DNA of 64,000 nucleotides from Laccaria trichodermophora (taxonomy: Eukaryota > Basidiomycota > Agaricomycetes > Agaricales > Hydnangiaceae). Of this stretch, positions 46,510 through 57,074 are shown piece by piece. The notes under the pieces were generated by a model that was not told the origin of the DNA, made no database searches, and saw only the letters and a list, made by a program, of their open reading frames with translations. A program made the position numbers and the translations under genes. Position 1 is the stretch's first letter. Every line of letters begins with the position of its first letter. The stretch is taken from positions 372,001 to 436,000 of the forward strand of contig JACTVC010000012.1 in NCBI GenBank assembly GCA_018417955.1, in the 5' to 3' direction.

Positions 46510-49077
46510 ATGTCGTCTGCGAATTTCTACCTTGACAGAGACGACAGAGCCCCAGAGGTATCGCTCTTTAATCACGATTGGACGGACTGGATAGGACTAA
46601 ACGCTGACACGGGGAAAATTTCCTCAGGAGCCCGAGGTTGGAGAGATCTCACAACGATCGATTGGGATACCGTGGAAGTAACCCCCACAGGACGGTACGC
46701 GGAGTTGGAATGGACCATGCAGCCAGACTGGTACCGCCACGAGACGCATTGGCGAGGATTCGGCCCAACGAGAGTGGCCACTACGCCTTCTGTGGGGTCC
46801 CCATGGTACCTAGACATGGACTCCCCAGTAGCATATTGCGCCGTCGACGGAGGGTACTCATTCGCGGAAATTCAACGAGGGAACGTCACAAATGATTTAA
46901 TCTTCTTCGATAACTGTATACAAGAAGTCATCGCCTCTGAAAATTTCATCGACGGTTCACCAGTCCCCTCTACCTACAACCGTGGACGATTAATGGAGAC
47001 TTACCGCTCAGTTATCGCGTTGCAAAAGGAAGGAGCCGCGGCAAAACGAGCTGCCTGGGATCACCTTGCGTTCCTAACTTGGTGGACCTCAGCTTGCGAC
47101 AGGTGGTCGGACGGCATCGATGTAGTGATGGCTGAACAAGTGGAAGGTATCGTAGCGAGGGGGCGAGACTCGAGGGGATTTTTGTTCGATCTCCTCACTG
47201 ATTGGCGAGTGATGAACGTACCTTTCCTCCTTTCACGAGCCATCCCATTCTACTACACTTTTTCACTAGAAGCCCGTATGAACGAACGGTTCTGCCGTCT
47301 CAACCCCAAGATTCTTGCCTCGTATGCCGGCCCAGAAGGAGATGAGGTGGTAATACACGACGTGGACTATGAGGAAGGCCTGGAAGCAGCAGAAGCTGCA
47401 ACCCATCGTTATGACGACTTCTTCCAGTCCCTTCATCCAGTCGTCGTCAACGACCATTTGTCTTACGAATCCGATTCAGCCTTTTTCGTGATCGATTTCG
47501 AAGGCTGGGGTTGTCGTCCCATATCTTCGGACAGAGAATGCCGTTACCTTTCTACTTGCTTCCACTTCACAGTCTTAGGCGACATCGGAGGCCCGCCGAG
47601 GGTAGTCTTTTGGCGGTTTCGACCGAAAGTTCCACAAGCGCAGCAACGCAAACACCTCCTATGGAACCAGTGGGTCGACGATCAAACTTTGATCAGGGAA
47701 CGATTCAAAGGTGTATTCGCGCCCACCCCCCAACGACGCTTTCACTTGGAGCTAGGAACGCCATTGCCCCTCAACTCTACAGAACAGGATACTATACCTG
47801 GTAAACAGCCCCCGCCTAAATCCAATCCGCCACGTCTGGCGGAACGCCTTTCCTCCCCCAGCGGAGGAGGGAGCTCCCAGATGGACTACACTAGACCAGA
47901 AGACCCACCTAGCCTTCTAGCTCGTATGTCTCAGCACGATATTTCCTTCAAGAGACTACCTGTTAGGCAAGTCTCGCGTTTAGAGACTTCGGAGTCGGAT
48001 TCTCGGGAAACGTCTCGAAGCCGCAGCTCTCAAAGCCGCCAGCGTTCCCAGTCACCTCGGCCACGCCGCAGCCGCCAACTCGTCAATTCAGGAGAATCCT
48101 TCAAGCTCGCTCTGTCCGACGCCGTCGCTCGATTCACATGGAAGGAACGACCTGAGAAGGTCGCCCTGCTAGCTGACCTGGGTCGTCCGAACGATCCCAT
48201 CTTCCAACATGCTTTCTTGTGCGTACCAGACTGGAAGTCTCAGATTAGGATGCGATACTACGCTAGCTGCCGCCCAGAAGTATCCAATATGAGACAAGTC
48301 ATTCACATCGCAGTGGTCCACAGACTGGAATTCGCAATAGCCATACGAGTCTCGGATACAAGCCTCTTCGTCCCATTGGAAATCACGGGACTGGACAGGA
48401 TAGGCGTCAAAGCCCTTTATCAGCCGGGTTTTATAGAACCACCGTTTTCTTACACGAAGGGAACTCCAGCTGTTTTCGCTAACACTTATATTGCGAAGAT
48501 TAATGACATCCTACGTCGCCCTCACGCACGAGCGTTCGTAGGCATGGGCGGACCTTACAGCTGGATCGCGGAACGTTTCGGAGGACCATCCATCGTCAAA
48601 GCCTTCCTTTCCGGACCCTCTATTCAGGTCACTCGACATCTTCTGGGGAAATCAGATTCACACGAAGAGAACCCTATCGGTCTCCAATGGGACCAGGTTT
48701 CTGCACAAGAAGGCTCCTTTTTATTCGGTTTCGTCCCCAGCCAGGATTCTACGACGCCTGAGCGCTACCTCTTCCCTCCTCCCCATTACCTCAGGGAGTT
48801 ATGCGACCACTGGACAGGGGACTGGAATGAAGTGATGGACAAAATATTTACGCGCATCGCGGACGACATCGAACGGGGTAAAGCCGAACCTCGCGAGCGC
48901 AACTGGTGGAGCAGCCACCTCCGAAACTACAACCGTTTGCCCAAGCCTATCAACCCCAAATTCACCGACACAGACGTTGAGGACGCGAGACGAATCATTT
49001 GGCGGGCGGGCTTGCCAAGGACATGGGATCGCATGCTTCTGAAGTCGGTCATGATTCCGGAACATCGAGTTTTATAA
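46510..49077 (+). CDS. ORF3 of the gypsy element, unknown protein between pol and 3' LTR
   Basis: ATG at 46510 (MSSANFYLDRDDRAPEV), 855 codons, ending TAA at 49077 only 26 bases before the LTR. The frame is free of stops and uses codons like pol. N-terminal half has many aromatic residues (WDTVEVTPTGRYAELEW, FFVIDFEGWGCRPIS, VVFWRFRPKVPQAQQRK); the middle (about residues 430-545) is low complexity, including an Arg/Ser-rich tract; the C-terminal part resumes folded-looking sequence ending in RRIIWRAGLPRTWDRML. No signal peptide or membrane helix, so an envelope role is not supported in spite of its position. No family recognised. ORF3 is separate from pol, so it needs its own expression route. 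Confidence 0.85.
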   Translation: MSSANFYLDRDDRAPEVSLFNHDWTDWIGLNADTGKISSGARGWRDLTTIDWDTVEVTPTGRYAELEWTMQPDWYRHETHWRGFGPTRVATTPSVGSPWYLDMDSPVAYCAVDGGYSFAEIQRGNVTNDLIFFDNCIQEVIASENFIDGSPVPSTYNRGRLMETYRSVIALQKEGAAAKRAAWDHLAFLTWWTSACDRWSDGIDVVMAEQVEGIVARGRDSRGFLFDLLTDWRVMNVPFLLSRAIPFYYTFSLEARMNERFCRLNPKILASYAGPEGDEVVIHDVDYEEGLEAAEAATHRYDDFFQSLHPVVVNDHLSYESDSAFFVIDFEGWGCRPISSDRECRYLSTCFHFTVLGDIGGPPRVVFWRFRPKVPQAQQRKHLLWNQWVDDQTLIRERFKGVFAPTPQRRFHLELGTPLPLNSTEQDTIPGKQPPPKSNPPRLAERLSSPSGGGSSQMDYTRPEDPPSLLARMSQHDISFKRLPVRQVSRLETSESDSRETSRSRSSQSRQRSQSPRPRRSRQLVNSGESFKLALSDAVARFTWKERPEKVALLADLGRPNDPIFQHAFLCVPDWKSQIRMRYYASCRPEVSNMRQVIHIAVVHRLEFAIAIRVSDTSLFVPLEITGLDRIGVKALYQPGFIEPPFSYTKGTPAVFANTYIAKINDILRRPHARAFVGMGGPYSWIAERFGGPSIVKAFLSGPSIQVTRHLLGKSDSHEENPIGLQWDQVSAQEGSFLFGFVPSQDSTTPERYLFPPPHYLRELCDHWTGDWNEVMDKIFTRIADDIERGKAEPRERNWWSSHLRNYNRLPKPINPKFTDTDVEDARRIIWRAGLPRTWDRMLLKSVMIPEHRVL

Positions 49078-49090
49078 CGCGCAAGCATAC

Positions 49091-49103
49091 AGCAGGGGGG
49101 CTA
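49091..49103 (+). promoter_or_regulatory. Polypurine tract of the gypsy element
   Basis: AGCAGGGGGGCTA abuts the 3' LTR, almost the same as the tract of the 11.8 kb element. Confidence 0.85.
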
Positions 49104-49529
49104 TGTAACGTACCATGGATTTCCACTCGTTTGACTCCTTCATCCTCTTCTGTTTATGTGATGCTCTATACTTACGCCTTTTATTTTCTTTTCTTTGTCA
49201 TTTATTCTCACGTTGTACCTAGCTGACACGTCGCAACTGCTCGAATACGATATCTTTTACCACCACCATCTACCTATCCTCAGGTTCCGAGTTGCTGTAC
49301 TACCGGCCCTCACAACTCTGAGTTAGGTGATTCGTGTGTTAGAGCTCACGGTATCCTCTGAAAGGTTGACTTGAAGAGGACGGATATCATCGAGTCTACG
49401 GTTGACGTTGACTACGATACATATCCAAGACCGACTGCTCTTGTCAAGATTGACTCGATCGTGGGTCATCACACCTTCGCTCGTCAGACTTTCGGGTTTC
49501 ACGACGATTGACACAGTTTGACCCTCACA
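49104..49529 (+). repeat. 3' LTR of the gypsy element
   Basis: 426 bp, identical by eye to 37520-37945, followed by TCCAG (49530-49534). Confidence 0.95.
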
Positions 49530-50090
49530 TCCAGAGCCATGCCGATTTTTGAACCACAATACTGTAATAGAATGGTGAGGTATTTACTCAATAGAATTGA
49601 ATTGAATGGGGGAGACCTACCTGCTTGTTGACCTTGGATATACTGTCACCCCATTGTGCTGTGTCATACAGTTGCACAACAGTGTGCGTGAGCATTTGGA
49701 TCTAGAGTGTAACAATTAAAGATGAGAACTAAATGAAACTATATTAAAGAGTGCACACCTGCATCCACCACTCTCCTGCAACCTCCGCGTCGGGACTGGA
49801 TGATTGAAATTGGAGAAGGACATTGCGTGGATTGAAGGTGACGCCTGTAAGGCAGAACATGGCATCAGTGATAGAGGAATTTATGGGTGGATAGACTGGC
49901 TCTTGCGCAAATCGAGGCCTGCATTTGATTTTTGATCCGGCAGCCAAAGGGTAAGGCAGTCCTTCTTTTGCAAGGGGATGAGCTTTGCTGGAATTCTGCT
50001 TGGTCTTGGAAGCGTCAATGTAGATGTTTTTGAGTCATAAGTCGGACTTGTCCTTGACATTGTCGAACCAGCATTTTGCCAGCCGGCAGG

Positions 50091-50757
50091 AAGAAACGAG
50101 CTCTACATATTCGGGCATTGGTGGACAATTGGTGGAAGTTGATCAAGAAACTGCGACGTGACGCTAAACGAAGTCACGTGACGGACGCCTATTCAAAGTC
50201 ACTACGGATTTCGCGTTCAGTATTGAGGCCTGCCCTTAGATACTTGGCACAGGGCATTAGAATAGTGATATATACAACACTATGCTATGTATTTCTCTTA
50301 GAAAACAGAGCCTCTAACATAAATCCTGGGTTGTTCTTGTTGTTTGGCCGTATTACATCCTAAACCCTTTGGCCCGTAGTTGACAGTGTCGGACTCTGCT
50401 TGCTTGCCTATTCATTCCTCATTTCTCCTGTCGTAACTTCATTCACGACGTCGTCAAAGCATATGACGATGAACTTAGACTACACTCCTCCATGAAAAGC
50501 AACTGCCTACCACCAACGTAAACTCAACCCACACGCGAAGGCACGATGTCAGATCGGAAGTGCTATGCAAGTGAGTGCCAGATTATCTTTTGCACACGTT
50601 TCCTACTAATGGAAGGTCATAGATCTCGAGCTACTACCTACTCCACTATGATACATTCATTTTGCATCGAAATATAATGTTGATCACACATTTAAAATAA
50701 GACTTCGTCTGATAACAAGGGATATTCAATTAAATCATAAAATTTAGGAGTTCTAAT
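50091..50757. other. Stretch without a supported gene
   Basis: A plus-strand frame of 95 codons (50076-50363) begins at a non-ATG codon and overlaps the end of the PHD-like gene remnant; it is not convincing. The rest is AT-rich. Confidence 0.4.
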
Positions 50758-51148
50758 TTGAAGTTTAAACTCCGACCGACATGCCGAAATGCATCAATTA
50801 GCTAATCACGGCAGCACGGCATGCCAAAAATGGCAGGAGGGCAAAAAATCCGCGCACCAGACATGAATGTTTCTGCGCGCAAATAAAATGTTTCCGGGGG
50901 TCAATTTTGTTTCAGCGCAGCTGAATAAGTTTGCGCGCACTGTCAATAAATTTCTGCACAGGTCAATAAATTTCCGCGCTGAGGTCAAACATTTCCGCGC
51001 TGACAAAAATGTTTCCGGGGACTATAAAAAAAGTTGCGCACCCTCAAGTTATATTCCGCTGGACATTAGCAAAACTCAAGCGCATACAAATTGAATTTAT
51101 GCTAAAAAGTATATATTTCCGGAATTTTTACCCAAACGGACCGCCATA
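50758..51148 (-). repeat. Dispersed repeat, copy B (empty site for the MITE)
   Basis: Reverse-oriented copy of 22134-23167. It lacks the 603 bp MITE and carries one ACCTCAGC at the joining point (as GCTGAGGT on the plus strand near 50980), matching the pre-insertion state. It also lacks one internal unit containing CAAACTTGTTC. Ends at CGGACCGCCATA. Confidence 0.85.
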
Positions 51149-51282
51149 GCAGGTAAGTACTAAGCGCACTGACATGGTTCGCATGGAAGTGGAAGGTGGC
51201 TGGGAGTGTGACGTAGCCGTCACGTAACGCACTGACGGATTTTCCCGCCATTCCACAAACTCGACCACTTTGCGACCACTCA

Positions 51283-51540
51283 ATGGAAAAAATGAACACA
51301 CCGTTCAAAGGGACAATGCAGGTCTACAACTGCTTGAAAAATTTAAACGTTACCAAAATGGGCACGCTATGGACGCTCACAAACATCGTTGTCTCGCAAA
51401 TTTACCGCAATTCAGATTCCAGATTTTTTGCCTTCGACACTATTGTCAAACTGGCATGCCAAGGGTGCACCGGTGAGCAAGGATATGGCTGGGGCAATCT
51501 TTTTGAAGCCATCCGCCGAGTTGCGGCCGAAGAGCAGTAA
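51283..51540 (+). CDS. Short hypothetical protein, possibly with a second exon
   Basis: ATG to TAA, 85 codons (MEKMNTPFKGTMQVYNCLKN), starting just downstream of repeat copy B. A coding-like stretch reading VLEYVCKNDPAIGWATL then LRSELSPQLAQS with a stop lies at about 51590-51680, after an AAG acceptor, but I could not join the two in frame with a standard donor. It may be a decayed gene end. No family recognised. Confidence 0.35.
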   Translation: MEKMNTPFKGTMQVYNCLKNLNVTKMGTLWTLTNIVVSQIYRNSDSRFFAFDTIVKLACQGCTGEQGYGWGNLFEAIRRVAAEEQ

Positions 51541-51689
51541 GCGTGCGTCGCTCCGCTCTTGTGAATAAGTACTAACCCACCTCACTCAAAGTTCTGGAAT
51601 ACGTCTGCAAGAATGACCCCGCCATCGGATGGGCTACATTACGAAGCGAGTTGTCGCCACAACTCGCTCAAAGCTGATTAGGCATTTCT

Positions 51690-52280
51690 TTGACTATTGA
51701 TTCTGGTATTGTGGGCTGACTTTTTGCATGGTGAGTGATTTCTTGTATCTACTGATTTCCGAAAAGTTGTTGTGTCTCCTGTAGATGTGTTGGAATATCC
51801 AAGTTTTCTACAGAGTTCATTGCAAGCAACGGTTGCGAACTCAATAATAATATATACGATCAGACGGGTCGCAGCTCTTGATCATCTCACGACATAATGC
51901 AGGTGCGTCGAACCTCCAACAAGTGGATCATCTATTCTTTTCGTGCTGATTGATTCCGTGAATTTCAATCATATTTCCGGTCACTGGGATCAGATTTATA
52001 TCCCAACCGGCGCCCGCTCTACTCCCCCTCCCCGGTGCAGCCCTGGGGCTCGTCCTAGGCTAACTGCATAAATAGCTACTAAGTAGCTAATGGCCTCCCC
52101 ACCTCGGGCCTGACGCTTTTGACCGCCAGGGGACCTCAGAGGCTGATTCTTTTGATGGTAGGAATTGGCCTCACGGGTAGGTATCACCGCTGCCGCTTCC
52201 CTATTAATCCAAATAGGGGAGGCGATCTGAGACCGATCTCGCGCGCAAGGCGCACTGTTTCTCGCTTTGGTAGGGGTGTC
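51690..52280. other. Stretch without a supported gene
   Basis: Only short frames. No repeats with clear ends. A tandem GC-rich minisatellite begins just after it. Confidence 0.45.
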
Positions 52281-52285
52281 AGGCT

Positions 52286-52420
52286 GTCAGGCGCGAAGCT
52301 CGCAGGGGTTATAGGCGCGAAGTTCCAAGAGGTCAGAGTGTCAGGCGCGAGGTTATAAGCGTACAAGGGCGTCAGGCGCGAGGTTACAAGCCTGCAGGGC
52401 ATCTCAGGCGCGAGGCTCGA
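52286..52420. repeat. Minisatellite of about 30 bp units
   Basis: The core TCAGGCGCGAGGTT and variants recur about five times (near 52287, 52311, 52341, 52371 and 52404), each followed by a variable tail such as ATAAGCG or ACAAGCC. No coding frame. Confidence 0.75.
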
Positions 52421-52689
52421 CGTGCCTAACATATCACATATTTAGTTCCCATGTTTTCGGTTCAAGAAATATATTATGGAGAGATTAACAAGACATACAT
52501 TACGGAGAGATTGAGTAAATAACGAGAGGGGTACAAGAAAAGGGCAAGACTAAAATAATAAATGAGAGGGATGGATACAAGAAATGAGCAAGAATATAAC
52601 AATGTGGTATGAGGGCAGGGGCACGGAAGGTCTAACGATGATGGTCCAACAGGTTGCAAGAGAAGACACGTCACAAAAACGCTAGCGCA

Positions 52690-55600
52690 CTAAGTCGAGC
52701 GCGAGGGGCCAGGCTCTCCTTCAGCTGGCTTTGCTGGGACAGATGCAGAATTGGCGGCAGCGCCCGGATAGAATGGCGGAAAGGGCATCATAGGGTGTGT
52801 AGGGAAGGGGAAGGGAGGCGCTGAATCCCCCGCCATCATAGGGTGTGAAGGGAAGGGGAAGGCAGGTGCTGGATCCCCTGCACTCCCTGCAGGACGGTCT
52901 TGGTTCCACGATGGGTAATTCCAACCAGGCGCTGGAGGAAAGCCAAAGGGCGGATAGTAGGGGCCGTAGGGCCACTGGTAACCCTGAGCAGATGTGTTGG
53001 CTGCTGGCTGGGCTGCTGAGGAGGCCACTGGTTCCTCAGCGGTCATGCGTTCACCACTGCTTGAATCTTGCATTGCCTGGACTCCCATGTCTCCCTCAGG
53101 ACTTGGTGACTTGAGGGCGCCGCGAAGCCTCTTTGCTACGACGACGTTGGTGACTTTTTCCGCATCCGCTGCGCGCTTTGAAGCGTTGGACGAAGATGAT
53201 GGAGCGGTGCTGGGGTGACGAGGGGGACCGAAGGCGGAAGATTTTTTGTGAGTGGCCATCGTCGTAGTGGAATCGGTGACGATCGGAGGAACAGTCGCCT
53301 CTGTATGTTGAGGAGTTCGAGCCTTTGCCGGTCCAGGTTGCGCAGGGCCTTGAAGGAGTCCCTTGTTGGTGGAAACGGCGGGTTTGACGAGGAAAGAATC
53401 GCCCATGACGAGGAAAGGGTCGCCCGGGTCAAAGATGGGCGCCGTTGGTTTCTTGACGAGGCGTGGTGTGGGTTTGGCAACTGCAGTGATGGCGCTTGCC
53501 GTAGCAACGCCCCCTGCATTGGTCGCCGTATTAGCTTTCGCCGCAGCTGCAACAGCCTGCGTAGCTGCAATGAACGACGAGATCGGCTTGAAAACGACCT
53601 TGGGTTTGTCGGTGGGTGGGCCCAAGTTCGCTTCTGTTGCAACAGGGGTAGGTGCAAACTTGCGCGAAGACTTGTTGGGTGGGATGGCTGGTGGGGCATC
53701 GATATCGATAGGAGTCATTTTGTCCTTGCCCTTTCCCTTGGTCGCGGTCGCCCTCAACTTCCCTTTTTTCTCCTGGTGTTCACGGTCGTCGTCCTCGTCG
53801 CTGATTTCCTCACTGTCCGTGATCATTTCCTTCGACTTCTTCGGTACGCGTTTCTTTGAAGGTTGGAGAAGCGAAGTGTTGGGGGAATTTTCTTTTTTAA
53901 CTCTGGAGCGTGTACGGCGTGGAGCGGCTGATGTCTCTGCCGGGGGACTTGATGTGATTTCGATGATCTCACGTTCCACGTGAAGGCCAGAGATGGCCTT
54001 GTAGTCTTTATCACCAGGTGTGAGGAAGTCTTTGTGGCCGTTATAGAAGGCACGGCGGATGACGTCGAGGGAGCCAGGTCCTGGGGGGGCTTCCACAAAC
54101 AGAGGAATCTTGGAGGCGAGTAGGGCTGTTGTTACGTGAGCCAAAATAATGTACATCAATTGAAAACTGTACGCACACTCAGACTTGGCAGTAACCACAC
54201 GAATCTTTGTGGCGTCACTCGCAAAGGACTCTGCGAACAACCGAATTCCACGATGACCCAGGTCTTTGATCCCCTGGCTCGTAAGGCGCTTGCGCTTCAC
54301 CACGGTGGCCCCAGGCGCGACTTCTCTTTTGGGTGGTGGTGCAGACGGAAAAGGAACGCCTCTTGGCCAGTTCTCAATCCTAACGCCAGCGCGCGCGAGA
54401 CTTCCGCCCAGTTTGGCCCAAGGGATTTCCTCGAGGCTTATATCGAGAGAGAATGGCTCTGTAATGTTGACGTTAGATAGACAGGTCGGTTCACTATGAG
54501 TGAAAGTCAACGTACCTAGCACCTTTCGGATCCCGGCTTTGATGACAGTTTTTGCCGCCGGGATTGAATTCTCATCCACCTCGTCCTTGTCACCCTTACG
54601 GATGTTTGTCGACGAAGAGCTCGAGTCTGACGGAGAGTGCCGGTCCTTCTCCAGCCGCTCTTGTAGGTCAACTGAAACACGATTGCTGTCGCAGAGTAGA
54701 TATTAGCAAGATGTACCATACTACAAGGTGGTAACTTACCAGACATGGTTCCTGAATAATCCAGTCATCGTGCTCTCATCGAAGCGAAGGCGATCTTCTA
54801 AGAACTGGAGTGGGGGATGGTTAGTGGGGTTATTGAGTACAACGCACACGAACACCAACCTTATCAGCGCCTGGCGAGATGTACAAGTCTGTCAGCCCCG
54901 TGTCCTCGTGAATGGAATTGCCAACGACAACCAGCAAAGACTCGAACCCATCTTTTGCTGAAGCGTTCTTGGCGAGGCTTTTGTACTTCTTCATCAAGGC
55001 GTCGAATTTGCGCGTGCGGTTGTTGATGGTCAACTGGGCCCCGGACACTGTCAACATCTCATCATGGGCATCGAGGATCTCTCGCCACTTTGGCTCGAGC
55101 CGCTTGAAACCCTCCCAACACGTCTTACCTAAAGGAAGACCATGAGTGGGAGCTATAGTGTAAAGCAGGAACACTTACAGTTCGCCGTTGCGTCATTAAT
55201 CCGTCGCCGTTCCAAAGGCCGATTGTCTAGAAAGTAACGTTGATACTTGTTCCAAACGGAGCGCGAGCACTCCCGGGCATGGCTACGTTTCCACAATGCA
55301 ATGACGTTGTCCGAAGTGCGTCCAGTCTCACGCGAGAGCTCATCAATCAAATCGTCCAGTTTCTGAAACCCGGCGTGTAGTGTCTCCCAAGTAGCTGTCG
55401 AGATCCGGCCTGATGGCTGATGGGCACCTTGTTCGCTTGAGGGAGAGTCGTCTCCTGCAGGTGACATGTCGCCCGCGTCAGATGCTGGAAAGATATCAGG
55501 GTCTTCATCTTCGGCAGGGGCGTTGTAGTCAGGTTCATCGTCGAGAAAACCTGTGGACAGATTGGCTGGAAGGGGGCGAGTGGTAGCTGGAGCACCAGCA

Positions 55601-56103
55601 GGAAGGTTGGTCGGAAAAGAGGGAGCCGGTGGAAACGTAAACTCAGGATAAGGGTTGAGTGGAGGGAAGGGGTTCACATTCGCGACGGAAGCCATTTCCG
55701 TGTCACCAACATTGATGTCTTTCCCATCTGGGCAATAGGTCGTCGCGGCGAATGCGACGGTTTCTTCGACGCTTGAGGGCGCTGTGTCATCCTCTGGCGT
55801 TAACGCCGCGTCAACGCACATGGAGGCAATATCGTCACTGGCGCCAGCACCCAGCCAATAATCTACCTCGGCGGTGGTATGATCAACGACGCTATCCGAA
55901 GTGCTCGCGTCGAAAATGTCCATGGGGGCTTCTGTTGATGGTGCAAATAATGGCTGGGGAGGCAGAGGCAGCGTAGGAGAAGGAGGGCACGACGAGGAAG
56001 GTGTTGGTGTACGGTTCTCGCGATTTGAGAGAACCCTCTGGCTGATTTTACTTTTGGGCGTTGGGTGCAACTTGCGGCGTAAACGGTAGCGGCCGTCTGT
56101 CAT
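52690..56103 (-). CDS. Long protein with SAP-like segment, KDZ neighbour family
   Basis: ATG at 56103 (MTDGRYRLRRKLHP). Exons traced: 56103-55179, 55128-54860, about 54803-54738, about 54688-54515, then about 54459-52690 after a 54 nt intron (GTACGT to ACAG). Residues about 215-300 are helical (RETGRTSDNVIALWKRS, WNKYQRYF) and continue into CWEGFKRLEPKWREIL and KDGFESLLVVVGNSIHEDTG. Later GIKDLGHRGIRLFAESF resembles a SAP DNA-binding helix pair. The C-terminal third is low complexity: basic and acidic tracts, Ala-rich stretches, and Pro/Phe/Gly-rich tandem blocks. I recall similar unnamed Agaricomycete proteins with the order helical part, short FLERC-like exon, SAP-like end. A DNA-binding role in the mobile cluster is inference. 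Confidence 0.75.
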
Positions 56104-57074
56104 TTCTATATCATCCAGTCAGTCGTAAATCATAGAAACTTGTAAGTCACCACATACCAGTGATAATGACAGATGGCGCAGTCACTGGTCAAGATACGAT
56201 GGGCGCTGAGGACAAGAATGACGTTGGGAAAGAACGACGTTGACTAAGAAATGAGACAAGTGTTGGGGGGAAGGAGAAATGGTTGGTGGGTCGGTAATTT
56301 GAGGGCAGTGGGAAAATTCAACAATGGCGCGTGGATGGCCATCGTCGCAACGAAGAGGTGGGGGGGCTGTCATCATTACCACTGAAAAAAAAAGGCCAAA
56401 ATTGGCAATAATTGCCAGGTCCTTGACGGCACTGTGAAGTGAGGATTCGCCATATTGAAGTGCTTGAAGTGCAGGAAGCACCTCAAGAGCGAATAAACGA
56501 TGCCACGAAGGTAATTAGTCCAAAAGTTGCCACTCACCGAAGATGTTTTGCATCAATGAGAAGCGTTTCGAAAACACGCCTCTGCGTGATGCGCCAGCGC
56601 GCTGCGTACAGTCCGCGGTGATGCACCAGCGAACGACGTGTACATGTTAAGAACAGGATCTGCGCTGTCATCAGCGCTCCTCGGAAATCTGACAGGTGTC
56701 ACTAGAAGCTGAATTTGCAGACCGAAAGGGACATCGAAGGCACGCCGTCGGGGGGGAAGTCGTGATAGAGGGGGTGCAAGTCGTGTTGGAGGGGGGGAAG
56801 TCGTGATGGAGAAGGACAGCATTGTTGATTAAGTTTCCAATTGAATGATCAACGGCACTGAGCATTGTTTGGCATTCATACACATTCAACAACAAAGTGG
56901 GTATCAAATTGTTCGGAGGGCTAAATTAAGGAGTACAAATCATTTAATATACGAGATACATCTTCGATTGAGTCCAAGAAGCGCGAGGCCAAGAAGGGGG
57001 AAAGCGTGCGTGTGAGTAAAGAACATGGTTTTGGAGTGGGAAGGAGGGTGCACGCAATGAATGAATGTCCAAGT
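56104..57074. other. Intergenic region upstream of the SAP-like gene
   Basis: No gene model is supported; several 75-99 codon minus frames lack motifs. Near 56750-56810 the phrase GGGGGGGAAGTCGTGAT is partly repeated in short tandem form. Should hold the promoter of the SAP-like gene and the 3' end of the viroplasmin-like gene. Confidence 0.45.

Larger units (their letters stand above)
37520..49529 (+). mobile_element. Ty3/gypsy chromovirus-type LTR retrotransposon (12.0 kb) with extra ORF3
   Basis: Flanked by 426 bp LTRs that look identical, with TG...CA ends and a perfect TCCAG duplication. Order: gag, protease, reverse transcriptase, RNase H, integrase, chromodomain, then a third long frame before the polypurine tract and 3' LTR. 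The chromodomain places it among chromoviruses, which use it to choose chromatin targets. At 12 kb it is large for the group because of a long gag and ORF3. One TGA breaks gag-pol. Identical LTRs mean very recent insertion. Confidence 0.95.
23960..50090 (-). pseudogene. Broken PHD-like finger gene split by two LTR retrotransposons
   Basis: Minus-strand exon pieces line up across both insertions. The first piece (about 50090-49744) encodes CRPRFAQEPVYPPINSSI; the next (about 49697-49617) encodes TVVQLYDTAQWGDSISKVNK; the third (49560-49535) ends MALD and continues, after the gypsy element and one TCCAG copy are discounted, at 37514 with FGDYVLAFLSLDNLFRV. Further exons lie at 37514-37328, 37275-37065, about 37018-36836 and about 36790-36655. 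A last part has CKQAGCETQW near 35970, then past the second element HLKCVEL and VCVTC near 24050-24000, spacing like a PHD or similar zinc finger. In-frame stops occur at three or more places. Function is unknown. Confidence 0.6.

Noticed and set aside
46510..49077. ORF3 as a viral envelope protein
   Set aside because: No signal peptide, no hydrophobic span and no cleavage motif; only its position resembles env.
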